Of a stretch of 64,000 nucleotides of DNA, positions 26,440 through 35,859 are shown piece after piece. The notes beneath the pieces were generated by a model that was not told the DNA's origin, ran no database searches, and was given only the letters and a program-made list of their open reading frames with translations. The DNA comes from Thermoplasmata archaeon. GTDB taxonomy: Archaea; Thermoplasmatota; Thermoplasmata; Thermoplasmatales; Thermoplasmataceae. Position 1 is the stretch's first letter; each line of letters begins with the position of its first letter. A program made the translations under genes and the position numbers. The stretch spans positions 1 through 64,000 of the forward strand of contig JAJZZM010000001.1 in assembly GCA_021797555.1 (NCBI GenBank), in the 5' to 3' direction.

Positions 26440-27282
26440 TTATAATGCCTTGTATCTTTTTAAGGACACCTCGTATATATCACCATTTGATCCGAGGACG
26501 TTTAAAATTTCATCCAGTTTATCACGGTTTATTCCGGCATTTGATGCTGCAATAACTATATCATCATATTTGCATCCCGGGCCGAAGTCATTATTTTTTA
26601 TATAATCGAGAACAAAACTGTCAAGGTTTAATGTCACTGTACTCCCGTTATTAACAGTTTCTTCTGCATTGCTTTCCTCAGGAGTTTCATAATTTATTGA
26701 TGATATTGTATTCAAATATGATGCATAATCATAATCCTTATAATATTTTTTAGACCTTATTGCATCTGCTGCTTCATCCTCTGTATAACCAAGTTTTACC
26801 AATGTTTCTTCCGTTGCGTTTTCATCCTTGTGTGCCTCCGTAATTGCATATATTTTCCTTTTTGATACATATGCTGTTCTGATGCCCCAGAAAAATCTTT
26901 CCAGCTCTGATATTTGCCTTATCATTTCCGGATTTATTGAGAAATAAAAAATACCCTCATCGTTTTTAAATGAACTGCTCTTGCCCATAACAACCACTGT
27001 ATCATTTACGTTGAATTTATCCATTTCTTCTGCTATTTCACTGCTGAACCCTGTTTTAAACCCGGTAAGGTAAAATGACCCTATATAATCCATAACAGTA
27101 ATTTTCACCATTTTGTCATCGCTATTTTTATATGTAATTTTGCCTGTTATTAAAACCCTTTTTAACTTTGTGCCCAATGGTGTTATTATGTATGGTCTTT
27201 TATCCTCGCCTTCCAGTATATTTGAATCTTTCAACTCCCTGGAGAATACCCAGTAAGAGTTTTCCCTTTTTACATATGCCAT
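26440..27282 (-). CDS. RPA-associated protein (OB fold plus winged helix)
   Basis: The N-terminal ~130 residues contain an OB-type barrel (LKRVLITGKITYKNSDDKMVKITVMDYIGSFYLTG...NDTVVVMGKSS). The C-terminal ~60 residues look like a winged helix (FVLDYIKNNDFGPGCKYDDIVIAASNAGINRDKLDEILNVL). This architecture and the position directly after rpa match archaeal RPA-associated proteins. The ATG at 27282 is preferred: GGTGA lies 8-12 bases upstream across the rpa stop. The track's GTG start at 27291 would place the site inside the gene. Confidence 0.8.
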   Translation of the reverse strand: MAYVKRENSYWVFSRELKDSNILEGEDKRPYIITPLGTKLKRVLITGKITYKNSDDKMVKITVMDYIGSFYLTGFKTGFSSEIAEEMDKFNVNDTVVVMGKSSSFKNDEGIFYFSINPEMIRQISELERFFWGIRTAYVSKRKIYAITEAHKDENATEETLVKLGYTEDEAADAIRSKKYYKDYDYASYLNTISSINYETPEESNAEETVNNGSTVTLNLDSFVLDYIKNNDFGPGCKYDDIVIAASNAGINRDKLDEILNVLGSNGDIYEVSLKRYKAL

Positions 27283-27283
27283 T

Positions 27284-28345
27284 TTAATCACCTGAATTAT
27301 TCAATATAATATCATTTTTTATGTCTGCCTCGGTTATATTATTAATAGTGTTGACCCTTGCAGATAATTCATTATCATTTTTTATAAAATCCACATTCAT
27401 TTTAACTGCGTGCCCATATAAATTATCATTTAATTTTGTGTATATATCCCCGGCGTATTTTGCAATTTCATCATTTTTAATATTTAAAAATGGCAGTATT
27501 GCATTTTTGCCTGCGATGCACTGCAAATATTTTGTACCGTCATCTACTGTGAAATATGAAAATATATCCAGAATTGTTTTTGCATCGGGATGATCCGGGC
27601 ATACACCTGTTGTCAAGGGTTTATTGCAGACGGAACATTTTTTTATTATACCGCTTTTTGTACCCAGGGTGATTATAAATCCCATTATGTTTATACTCCC
27701 TGCCGGGTTTGTTATTTCTGCTATTTTATAATTCCTTTCAAAATTTATATTTTCATCATTAACTAAAAATACCTCTGTTTTGTCACCTATTGATAATTCC
27801 ATCTGTTTATTAAATTCGGAGACCTTTGCACCCTTTATTTTATAGATTTTCCCATTTTCAAGTTCCTTTCCGAATGATGATAATCTTACCCTTGATGTGT
27901 CATCCTCTATAAAACCATTATATATTACCAAAAGCCTGCCATCCTTATTGTATTCCTTTTTGGCCATGCCAGTAACCTTTCCTGTTACCGAAACAAATGG
28001 CTCTTTTAAGGATATGTCCTGCAATTTTTTTTCCCTGTACGTATTTTTTACGTCCATGCTTTCTCCGGGCTTTAGAATAATTTCTGTTTTTGAATCAAAA
28101 TACAGCCTGATCCTGCCATTATATTCCTTAGACCTTGCATATTTTATTTCAACAACGTCACCGGTTTTTATAGGTGCAGGGAATTCCCACGCAGTGTAAG
28201 ATAAAACACCGGTTTCATCGCCAACTAAACCGTAATGATATATTGTATTGCCCTTTGAAGTTGTAACCTCACGTTTATCTACAGAGAGTATTTTGACCTT
28301 TAGATCAATATTATTATTTTCATTTAATATTTCATCTATTTTCAT
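27284..28345 (-). CDS. rpa: Replication protein A (archaeal ssDNA-binding protein)
   Basis: RPA coats single-stranded DNA during replication, repair and recombination. The 353-residue chain shows successive OB domains (residues ~10-90, VKILSVDKREVTTSKGNTIYHYGLVGDETG; ~112-195, VSVTGKVTGMAKKEYN) and a C-terminal zinc-binding region CSVCNKPLTTGVCPDH near residue 240, with further beta structure after it. It lies upstream of its RPA-associated partner and is translationally coupled to it. Confidence 0.9.
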   Translation of the reverse strand: MKIDEILNENNNIDLKVKILSVDKREVTTSKGNTIYHYGLVGDETGVLSYTAWEFPAPIKTGDVVEIKYARSKEYNGRIRLYFDSKTEIILKPGESMDVKNTYREKKLQDISLKEPFVSVTGKVTGMAKKEYNKDGRLLVIYNGFIEDDTSRVRLSSFGKELENGKIYKIKGAKVSEFNKQMELSIGDKTEVFLVNDENINFERNYKIAEITNPAGSINIMGFIITLGTKSGIIKKCSVCNKPLTTGVCPDHPDAKTILDIFSYFTVDDGTKYLQCIAGKNAILPFLNIKNDEIAKYAGDIYTKLNDNLYGHAVKMNVDFIKNDNELSARVNTINNITEADIKNDIILNNSGD

Positions 28346-28689
28346 AATATCAATATTATTAAACTTTATTTAATGTTTTTTTATTTTAATTTTTTTGAGC
28401 CAACTTATAATAAAGGGTTGAAACTCTAAATGGTTTATTGAATCCACCAACTTATATTCCATTCCATGATGTTGTTATAGCTAAAGGCATGGATTCCATA
28501 TAATCCACAGAATGGTTAAAAATCATTATAATCATTTATCAAACATGAAATATTTTTTAATGTTAATAATATTTTAGGATGCCCAAACGGTCGATGATAA
28601 ATGTCTCATGAACCGGAAAATCATAACACTTGTCTAACATTTTATCAAAGTTTGGATAGTCTATATTAAAAATATATTGTTAGATATTT
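28346..28689. other. Gap upstream of rpa; no intact gene
   Basis: The first ~40 bases hold the AT-rich promoter region of rpa. The rest carries no open frame of note. A stretch near 28599 (GATGATAAATGTCTCATGAA) resembles one near 62254 next to a decayed transposase, so part may be mobile-element debris. Weak evidence. Confidence 0.3.
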
Positions 28690-29703
28690 TTATTCTGCCT
28701 CAAGTTTTGCCTTTAATTCTTTCATTTTAGCTGTTTCTTTTACAGTGAATGTTAGAATAATAGCAACCACCACCATGGTAGTATCGAAGAGATATGATAT
28801 TCTCCAAGAGGAAATTACGGCAAGAGAGAGCATAATAGTGGGACCAAAAGCCAATGCAAGTGCTATAAAGCTAAACTGTAATCCCAATGCCCTTCCTAGA
28901 ACAGCTTTTCCGAAATATTCAGCTGTATACGAGAAGAATGGTGGGAAGTACAGAAGTATACCAAAAAATCCGATTGCTGTTATTGGTAGTATTACATCGG
29001 CTGACACACCGGGATCTACAAAAACTAGAGGTATAGTTGCTACAAGGCTAACAATCACCCCTATTTTCATGATTAATAGTTTATTATATCTTAATGTCAA
29101 TATACCACTTACCACGGCACCTAGAAATCCAGCAAAATATGTTATGGTTGTGAAAAGGCCAAGAGTTGATATAGAATATAACAGGTAATCAGAGAAATAT
29201 GTAGGTAGTACCTCAGAATAACTAGCCCATACAAGGTTCATAACACCAATTCCAAGAATTAATCCAAGGTTTTCCTTACTGCTAAATAAATATTTAAAAG
29301 CCTGCTTAAATGTTATAGAATTGGACCCTTTAATTTTATTAGTTATAGAATCGAGAGGGACGTGTCTTTTTATGGCCATATCTAAATCTTCCTGTGATAC
29401 TAATCCGGATTGTAGTTCATCCTTATATATTATCCTCAATTCATCCATTGTTATCAACCTTGATTGTTCTGGCCTATCATAAATGAAAATTATCCACAGT
29501 ATTATTAACGGAATAGAAAATATAGCAAAAAGCAGGAAAACATCATGGAAGTTATCATGGTAAAATAACAGTAGTGGTATAGCAACTGCTGGGGCAAGAA
29601 AAGTAAAGAAAGGTGATGCCGAATTTGTGACACCTGCACCAAGCCCCCTCTCATGTTTACCAAACCAATTTCCAGTTAATTTGTATACTACTGTATTTGT
29701 GAG
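28690..29703 (-). pseudogene. 5'-truncated MFS transporter (anion:cation symporter-like)
   Basis: The frame is open from 29703 down to 28690 (about 338 codons), beyond the 255 aa in the ORF track. The upstream part reads YKLTGNWFGKHERGLGAGVTNSASPFF, typical of a mid-N-terminal MFS motif, followed by LLFAIFSIPLIILWIIFIYDRPEQSRL. About 100 N-terminal residues, with their membrane helices, are missing. At 29703 the gene meets what looks like an IS200/IS605 right end, so an insertion probably removed the 5' part. No credible start codon with a ribosome-binding site remains. Confidence 0.75.
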
Positions 29704-29864
29704 CTACCTCATGCCAAGGCGATGAGGCTTCCTGATTCATGGACCATGCTTACCCTTACATACGAACTTATATTTAATCCTTCAAGGGCAGAGGCATCAA
29801 TCTCCACAGGCGTATATTCCCTTAAGCGCTCCGCAGGTATTTTATTTATAAGAGCTGAAGCCTT
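29703..29864 (-). mobile_element. Relic of an IS200/IS605-type element: TnpB C-terminus and right-end hairpin
   Basis: The minus strand encodes PAERLREYTPVEIDASALEG...VHESGSLIALA then TGA, similar in style to archaeal TnpB C-termini (TPVE..., HE/VEAGS...). Overlapping the stop is a hairpin, CCTCAT-9 nt-ATGAGG (29707-29727), followed by TAGCTCAC at the junction with the MFS gene. A hairpin just inside the right end is a hallmark of this family. The rest of the element is gone. Confidence 0.5.
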
Positions 29865-29925
29865 AATTTAAGAGCTTCTATTATTTCTCTTATTATTATT
29901 GTTATTAAAATATATTATATAAATA

Positions 29926-30110
29926 TTTTTATCCCAGAAATTCATCCACATCATAAACTCAGTGGCTTTCTTTCTGGTATGTTGATTTGTAAAGGATTCA
30001 AAAACTCCGAAAACTATAATTGCCGAAGCAAGTTCAAGGTATGTAGAAGATAATCCGATACAAACAGTTATGACTGTAACAGTAAATATACTTATTTATA
30101 TTTAAGATGA
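29926..30110 (-). pseudogene. Membrane-protein scrap of unknown family
   Basis: The minus strand has about 60 open codons without a start: ITVCIGLSSTYLELASAIIVFGVF, then ESFTNQHTRKKATEFMMWMNFW. It may be the lost N-terminal portion of the neighbouring MFS gene or of another protein. A more decayed relative lies at 57205-57265 (TNQ....KATE is recognisable). The remaining bases to 30287 hold the promoter region of the next gene and nothing else visible. Confidence 0.4.
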
Positions 30111-30287
30111 ATTATTTATATCTCCTAGGTTTTGTTTAAACTATAATAACCATAACATTTTACATTATCTATTATTAAATATTTAGAAGTGTATATTTTT
30201 ATTTCTGTAATTGATACAAAAATGGAAATAGAAATTATTAATGGGAGGCAATTAACTAAAATTAGGCACAAATCTATTTATAATTAA

Positions 30288-31385
30288 ATGACTTACAATT
30301 TTATGAAATTAAGCTATAAAAAACTCAAAATGCCACTGATAAGCCCTTTTACAACCAGTTTTGGAACAGATACAGATAAGGATGTTTATATATTTATTCT
30401 TGAAGATAATGGTATAAAAGCTTATTCAGAGAGTGTAACAGACGAGAATCCGTTTTATGGCCCTGAAGATAATTATACTGCATTTCACATTATAAATAAT
30501 TATCTTGCACCTATTGTAAAAGGACTGCCGAAACCTGAAGAATTCAATGAAAAATCGGGATTTATAAGGGGCAACAATATGGCAAAGGCTGCCATGGAAA
30601 TGCTTCTTTATGATTATTATGCAAAACTTGATGGAAAGCCTTTAAGCAAATATATGGGCAAAACTAGAGGCTATGCAGATGTAGGTATATCCCTCGGTAT
30701 GGATGACATTAATATAACTCTCAAAAAAATACAGGATGCACTTGACAGGGGATATAAAAGAATAAAAGTAAAGATAATGAAAGGAAAAGAAACAGAAATT
30801 CTCAGCTCTGTTCGCGATAGTTTCCCGGAAATAGTACTTAGTGCTGATGCGAACAGCGATTACACTGAAAAAGATTTTGACCTTGTTAAAAAAATTGATA
30901 AATATGATCTGGTTTATCTGGAGCAGCCACTTTACCATGATGATATCATCTACCATTCAAGGCTGGCAAGGCAGATGTCCACGCCTATATGCCTTGATGA
31001 ATCAATAACATCTCCGGAAAAAGCGCAGAAGGCATTTGAAATAGAGGCCTGCAGGGTTATAAATATCAAGGAAGGGCGTCTGGGTGGTATTGAAAATTCA
31101 TTGAAAGTTATTGATATAGTGAAGACCTTCAAGGGTCATGTATGGATAGGCGGAATGCTTGAAACCGGGATCGGGAGGGCATTCAACGTTTCTGTTGCAT
31201 CGCTTGAAGACATAAACTATCCCGGCGATACATCTCCAAATGATAAATATTTCACACAGGACATTGTTAAAAACCCATTTAATATGATTAATGGAACAAT
31301 AAGACCCAATGAAGGCAATGGCATCGGAGTAGAAATTGATGAAGAATATTTAAAGAAGTATACAGTAGATGAGGGTGTTTTATAA
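30288..31385 (+). CDS. Enolase-superfamily N-acylamino acid racemase / OSBS-like enzyme
   Basis: The 365-residue protein has the capping domain and barrel of the muconate-lactonizing subgroup: KVKIMKG with the catalytic KxK, LSADAN...EQPLYHDD...LDESI for the metal-binding D/E/D series, INIKEGRLGGIENS, and HVWIGGMLETGIGRAFN. These are closest to the OSBS/NAAAR family, which makes o-succinylbenzoate or racemises N-succinyl/acyl amino acids. No menaquinone genes are nearby, but an M20 deacylase follows directly, favouring the racemase role. The codons look slightly less AT-rich than in the neighbours. Confidence 0.75.
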   Translation: MTYNFMKLSYKKLKMPLISPFTTSFGTDTDKDVYIFILEDNGIKAYSESVTDENPFYGPEDNYTAFHIINNYLAPIVKGLPKPEEFNEKSGFIRGNNMAKAAMEMLLYDYYAKLDGKPLSKYMGKTRGYADVGISLGMDDINITLKKIQDALDRGYKRIKVKIMKGKETEILSSVRDSFPEIVLSADANSDYTEKDFDLVKKIDKYDLVYLEQPLYHDDIIYHSRLARQMSTPICLDESITSPEKAQKAFEIEACRVINIKEGRLGGIENSLKVIDIVKTFKGHVWIGGMLETGIGRAFNVSVASLEDINYPGDTSPNDKYFTQDIVKNPFNMINGTIRPNEGNGIGVEIDEEYLKKYTVDEGVL

Positions 31386-32509
31386 CGAATAATATAATAG
31401 AATATTTCCAGGAGCAGAAAGATTCAATGATTTCCGATCTGAAATCAATCATCGAGATAGAAAGTCCCTCCACAGATAAAGATAGTTTAGATGTATTTGC
31501 CTCCTTTATGAAAGGATATATAAAAAAGCAACTTGGGCTGGATGCTGAAATTCTTGAATCAAACGATGCAGGCAACGATTTACGTCTCCGTATAAAAGGA
31601 AGAGGGGAAAAACAGGTGCTCCTATTATGCCATTATGATACTGTGTTCCCCAAAGAAACACTTAAAAGTAGACCGTTCAGGATAGTTGATGGCAAGGCAT
31701 ACGGCCCCGGTATTTTTGATATGAAAACAGGGATTATACAGACAATTTATGCATTGAAAGCACTGATAAAAAACAACGAATTATTAAATTCCGTTGTTTT
31801 ATTGATTACGTCTGATGAAGAAATTGAATCTAAGTCATCAAAGGATATCATAATAAATGAGGCTAAAAAGTCACTGTATACTCTTGTAATGGAGCCTTCT
31901 CTGAACGGGGCACTGAAGACTGAGAGAAGCGGTGTTGGAACTATAACGGTTAATGTTTATGGTAAGGCTTCCCATGCAGGTCTCGACCCTGAAAATGGTG
32001 CCAATGCGATATATGAAATGGCGTATATGATTCCTGAAATTATTGGACTGAATAATAAAAGTAAGGGTACATCATTGAACCTTGACGTCATTAAAGGAGG
32101 TGACAGAACCAACGTAATTCCTGACTTCTGCCAGGGCATCATGGATATACGCTACCGCATTCCCGAAGAATCAGATAGAGTTTTAAAAGCACTGAAAGAT
32201 ATGCCGGCAAAAATTCCTGGAACAAGAAGGGAAATAGAACATATACTCAGGCCACCACTAATAAAAACTGCGGAATCTGAAAAACTTTATGAAAAGATAA
32301 ATAAACTGGGAGCAACCAATGGTATTGCTATCTCACAGGCATCCGTGGCGGGTGGCAGCGATGGAAATTTCTGTTCTTATTACTGTCCGGTTATAGATGG
32401 GCTAGGAGCAGTAGGTAATGGAGCACACTCTGAAAATGAATATGTGCTTGTTGATAAAATCCCTGAAAGGACGGCACTGCTATATTTAATACTGAAGAAT
32501 ATAGATTGA
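31376..32509 (+). CDS. M20-family metallopeptidase / N-acyl amino acid deacylase (CPG2-like)
   Basis: The di-zinc motifs of M20 enzymes are present: LLCHYDTVF, GPGIFDMKTGI, TSDEEIES, VMEPSLNGALKTERSGVG, and HSENEYV near the end; the lid domain carries KASHAG and DRTNVIPDFC. The family includes glutamate carboxypeptidase and N-succinyl/acyl deacylases. The track begins at ATG 31427, but the frame is open upstream to a GTG at 31376, adding NNIIEYFQEQKDS, a usual N-terminal helix for the family, and overlapping the racemase stop. I favour the longer form, moderately. Confidence 0.8.
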   Translation, partial: CFITNNIIEYFQEQKDSMISDLKSIIEIESPSTDKDSLDVFASFMKGYIKKQLGLDAEILESNDAGNDLRLRIKGRGEKQVLLLCHYDTVFPKETLKSRPFRIVDGKAYGPGIFDMKTGIIQTIYALKALIKNNELLNSVVLLITSDEEIESKSSKDIIINEAKKSLYTLVMEPSLNGALKTERSGVGTITVNVYGKASHAGLDPENGANAIYEMAYMIPEIIGLNNKSKGTSLNLDVIKGGDRTNVIPDFCQGIMDIRYRIPEESDRVLKALKDMPAKIPGTRREIEHILRPPLIKTAESEKLYEKINKLGATNGIAISQASVAGGSDGNFCSYYCPVIDGLGAVGNGAHSENEYVLVDKIPERTALLYLILKNID

Positions 32510-32529
32510 AATACCAAAATTCATATCTT

Positions 32530-32800
32530 TTAAAGTATTTTTTCAATAATTTTAGTATCTAGCCAGTGATTGTTTAAAATACCATTATCATCCAATATGC
32601 CCACATGGGAAAAACCTCTTGACAGATAAAGTTTTTTGCTCTTTTATTTCCGGAAATCATTGTAAGTACAATTTTATGGAAGCCATTGTTTCTGGCTTTT
32701 GATATTCAAAGCTCCCTGTTATATGTTAATCTATTTTAAACTATCCCAATTCTCCTATTTATGTATATTACATGAATTGCATGTGAATCCTCAACTTCTT
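32530..32800 (-). pseudogene. Decayed GNAT acetyltransferase
   Basis: The minus strand reads, across several stops and shifts, VEDSHAIHVIYINRRIGI... and then NDFRK/ISGNKRAKNLYLSRGFSHVGIL, ending NNHWLDTKIIEKIL. This is the last half of a phosphinothricin-acetyltransferase-like GNAT. It is broken by frameshifts and lacks the N-terminus. Confidence 0.6.
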
Positions 32801-32953
32801 TCCACCTTCCAGAAACTGTTACTTCCATTTATAAAATAATGATACTGCTATTCAATGCTCCCTGCATATCTCTGATATAGTAATATTAGGATTAGGGAAT
32901 GACTCCATTATAATATTGTATTTTCCATCATCTGTATATGTTCTTCCAGGCAT
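32795..32953 (-). pseudogene. IS3-family OrfA remnant
   Basis: From an ATG at 32953 the minus strand encodes MPGRTYTDDGKYNIIMESF, then ISEICREH, stop, IAVSLFYKWK, stop, QFLEGGKK. This matches the helix-turn-helix N-terminal part of IS3-type OrfA ('E+CR+HGI...S.FY.W...FLEGGK'), with two in-frame stops. It runs directly into the decayed GNAT. Positions 32954-33094 show nothing further. Confidence 0.6.
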
Positions 32954-33094
32954 TTACATTACCTCACTTATATATTTATATAAATCATTCGTTATATATA
33001 TACCCTTAGATGTGTTTAAATTTGAACTGTTCAGAACCAATACAATATATATTATATTTTTATTTTAATTTAAAATATAAAATAAATATTCATA

Positions 33095-34126
33095 TTACTC
33101 CGGTATTTTATTGAATTTACCATTCTCTGTATGTTCAATTCTTTTTCCTGATTTATAAAAATTCATTGTTGATTTAATAAAGGATAATTTAACATTATCG
33201 CCCTCATTATGATTATCATCAAATTTATCACCACGTACCTTTATGTTATAATTTCCTATGTCTATATTAAACAGTATCTCGGACCCAAGAAACTGCATTG
33301 ATTTTATTATTCCATTTATTTCCCCATCATCTGAAAATTTGATATCCTCTGATCTTATTTCAAGTAAATCATAATCCATATTATCATTTATATTCAAATT
33401 GTTTTTGGGAATTAAATTAACAGCACCAAGAAGCCTTGCACAGAATATATCATTGGGTTTATTGTACAATTCCCTGGGTGATGATTTTTGAATTAGTTTC
33501 CCATGATGTAGCACTATTACCTCATCGCCTAATGCCATTGCTTCAGTTGGGTCATGTGTAACATGTATTACAGTTAATTTGAATTCTTTTTGTATTCTCT
33601 TTAAATAATCCCTTAAATCTATTCTTACTCTCGTATCCAGATTGCTTAATGGCTCATCAAGCAGCAATATCGTGGGCTTTTTTATTACCGCCCTTGCAAG
33701 TGCAACCCTCTGCTGCTGGCCACCACTTAACTGTGCAGGATATTTGCCGGCCTGGTCCGTCAACTCCATTACCCTTAAAAGTTCATTTACCCTTTTTATT
33801 ATCTCATTTCTGGGCATTTTCATTACATTTAACGGTGATGCTATATTTTCATATACCGTTAAATGCGGATATAACGCATAGTTCTGGAATACCAGCCCGA
33901 GGTCACGCTTCCATGCCGGTGCATTTGTCATTTCATTCCCCGAAATAGTTATTTTACCTGAATCGGGAAATTCTAGACCTGCTATTATTCTCAATAATGT
34001 TGTTTTGCCCGATCCACTTGGTCCAAGCACAACATAATACTTATTTTCTTCTAATTCCAAATCATTTATTTCAAGTGCGGTAAAATTACCGAATTTTTTT
34101 ATTATATTATTAATTGATAATATCAT
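33095..34126 (-). CDS. ABC importer ATP-binding protein (MalK/UgpC type)
   Basis: The ATPase drives the sugar/polyol-type importer encoded upstream. Walker A (GPSGSGKTTLLR), Q-loop (LVFQNYALYPHLTVYENI), signature (LSGGQQQRVALARAV), Walker B (ILLLDEPLSNLD) and switch His (VTHDPTEA) are intact, followed by a TOBE-like C-terminal region. The ATG at 34126 has GGAGGTGG 6-13 bases upstream and is preferred to the track start at 34147. It overlaps the end of the permease gene by four bases. Confidence 0.9.
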   Translation of the reverse strand: MILSINNIIKKFGNFTALEINDLELEENKYYVVLGPSGSGKTTLLRIIAGLEFPDSGKITISGNEMTNAPAWKRDLGLVFQNYALYPHLTVYENIASPLNVMKMPRNEIIKRVNELLRVMELTDQAGKYPAQLSGGQQQRVALARAVIKKPTILLLDEPLSNLDTRVRIDLRDYLKRIQKEFKLTVIHVTHDPTEAMALGDEVIVLHHGKLIQKSSPRELYNKPNDIFCARLLGAVNLIPKNNLNINDNMDYDLLEIRSEDIKFSDDGEINGIIKSMQFLGSEILFNIDIGNYNIKVRGDKFDDNHNEGDNVKLSFIKSTMNFYKSGKRIEHTENGKFNKIPE

Positions 34127-35826
34127 TTTATACCACCTCCACGCCATACCTTATCTATTTTTGATCTCAGAAATATGGCTATCAACACTGCCGGGATCAT
34201 GCTCAAAACACTGGATGCTGCCAGTATTCCATATTCAACCGCCTCATGGCCAAGAGACCCACCTATAAATATTGTCAGTGTCTGTGCCCCTGCAGGATAC
34301 AATATGCTCATGTTATATTCTGAATATGTAAATGCCAGCGGAAATATTAATGCGCCCCATGCAAATATAAAAGCATATAAAAACGCAACAAATATTCCAT
34401 CGTAACTTAATGGCAGTATTATCTTCCTGAATGATTTAAATATTGACATTCCGTCTATCTGCGCCGCCTCATCATATGATTTTGGAAATGTGCTGTAAAA
34501 ATTATATAACATCCATATAATTATTGGCATTACCATAACAGGATATATTATTATCAGGCCAAGCCACGAATTTATTGAATGTATATAATTTAATAGTGAA
34601 TAATCAGGTATCATTAAAATAACCAAGGGTATTGAATATATAAATAAAACAAGGCCTATAAATTTTATTCCGCCTACCCTGTAACGTGCGGCTGCATATG
34701 CTGCCGGTATTCCTATTAACAATGCAAGGAAAGAACCTAGAATAGACACAACAATGCTTGTTATAAAATAAGGTTCACCCTGCTTTATTGAATAAATATA
34801 ATTGGAAAATGTAATTTTTGCAGGTATTATTTCAGGTGGCAATGCAAATATTTCTGCATTGGTTTTAAACGATTCAAATATAATCCATACAAAGGGAAGC
34901 ATAAAGAAAAGCAAATACAAAATGGTGAAAAATAATACAAATGGTTTTGGCATTTCTATATTAGGCCAGTGAATGGACCTGAATTTGGATGCATGCATTT
35001 TATTGTTTAATGTTAATTTTACAAAAATTACTGCTATTACTGTTGATACAACTGTCATTATTGTCATTAAAACAGCTGAAAAGCCTAACTGACCCCCGAA
35101 AAATAATTCATATGAATAATATGATAAATCAAGATTTGCAAATGGTGGTGAAACGCCCAATGATGCGTATATCGGGTCAAATGTAAATGAACCGTATATT
35201 AACATTAAAATAAATGCTGCAAGTATCTGGTATTTTATATACGGTATATCTATGGTTATTAATTTTCTCATACCTTTTATATTATCTATATTATTTGCCT
35301 CGTCAATATTTTTAGGTATGGCCTTTAATCCGGCATATATTATTAATGTTGCAAGCGGCAGGCTTGACCATACATCTATTATTACTATGCTCCATATGGT
35401 TGTAAATAAATCCTTATGGTATATAAAATATATAATTCCGTAGAATGGGTTAAGCATTAAAATCCACATTGTTGCGCCTGTTACCAGTGGTATAAATGCA
35501 GGCAATAAAATCATTGGAAGCAAAAAATTTTTGTTCAATTTTTTTAAAAATGTTGCCAATGGTATTGCAAGCAAAATATCAATAACAGGAACAATAAATG
35601 TATAAATTAAACTGTTATCAATAATTTTGCCAAGATTGGGTGTTTTAAATAATTCCATATAATTTTTTAATCCAACAAAAATATATGAACCGGTGATGGT
35701 TTGCTGCTGAAATGTCAAAATAATATTCTCAATCATTGGATAAATGGCAAAAATTAAAAAATAGATGAGGGCAGGTATAATATATATAATTGCCCGCTTC
35801 TTTAAAGAATAATTAATTCTTTTCAT
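34123..35826 (-). CDS. Fused ABC permease (MalF- and MalG-like domains in one chain)
   Basis: The 567-residue protein contains two complete binding-protein-dependent permease domains: residues ~1-280 and ~300-567. Each has about six membrane helices and an EAA-type loop (GLKAIPKNIDEANNIDNIKGM... and FYSTFPKSYDEAAQIDGMSIFKSF). These are normally separate proteins. Gene order binding protein, permease, ATPase is complete, so the fusion replaces both subunits. No frameshift or internal start is needed. Confidence 0.9.
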   Translation of the reverse strand: MKRINYSLKKRAIIYIIPALIYFLIFAIYPMIENIILTFQQQTITGSYIFVGLKNYMELFKTPNLGKIIDNSLIYTFIVPVIDILLAIPLATFLKKLNKNFLLPMILLPAFIPLVTGATMWILMLNPFYGIIYFIYHKDLFTTIWSIVIIDVWSSLPLATLIIYAGLKAIPKNIDEANNIDNIKGMRKLITIDIPYIKYQILAAFILMLIYGSFTFDPIYASLGVSPPFANLDLSYYSYELFFGGQLGFSAVLMTIMTVVSTVIAVIFVKLTLNNKMHASKFRSIHWPNIEMPKPFVLFFTILYLLFFMLPFVWIIFESFKTNAEIFALPPEIIPAKITFSNYIYSIKQGEPYFITSIVVSILGSFLALLIGIPAAYAAARYRVGGIKFIGLVLFIYSIPLVILMIPDYSLLNYIHSINSWLGLIIIYPVMVMPIIIWMLYNFYSTFPKSYDEAAQIDGMSIFKSFRKIILPLSYDGIFVAFLYAFIFAWGALIFPLAFTYSEYNMSILYPAGAQTLTIFIGGSLGHEAVEYGILAASSVLSMIPAVLIAIFLRSKIDKVWRGGGIK

Positions 35827-35859
35827 ATTTATTTCAGTATTTATTATTGGTTAATAACC

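Noticed and set aside
28745-29188. 147-aa plus ORF over the MFS gene
   Set aside because: Opposite-strand shadow of a recognised, though truncated, MFS frame.
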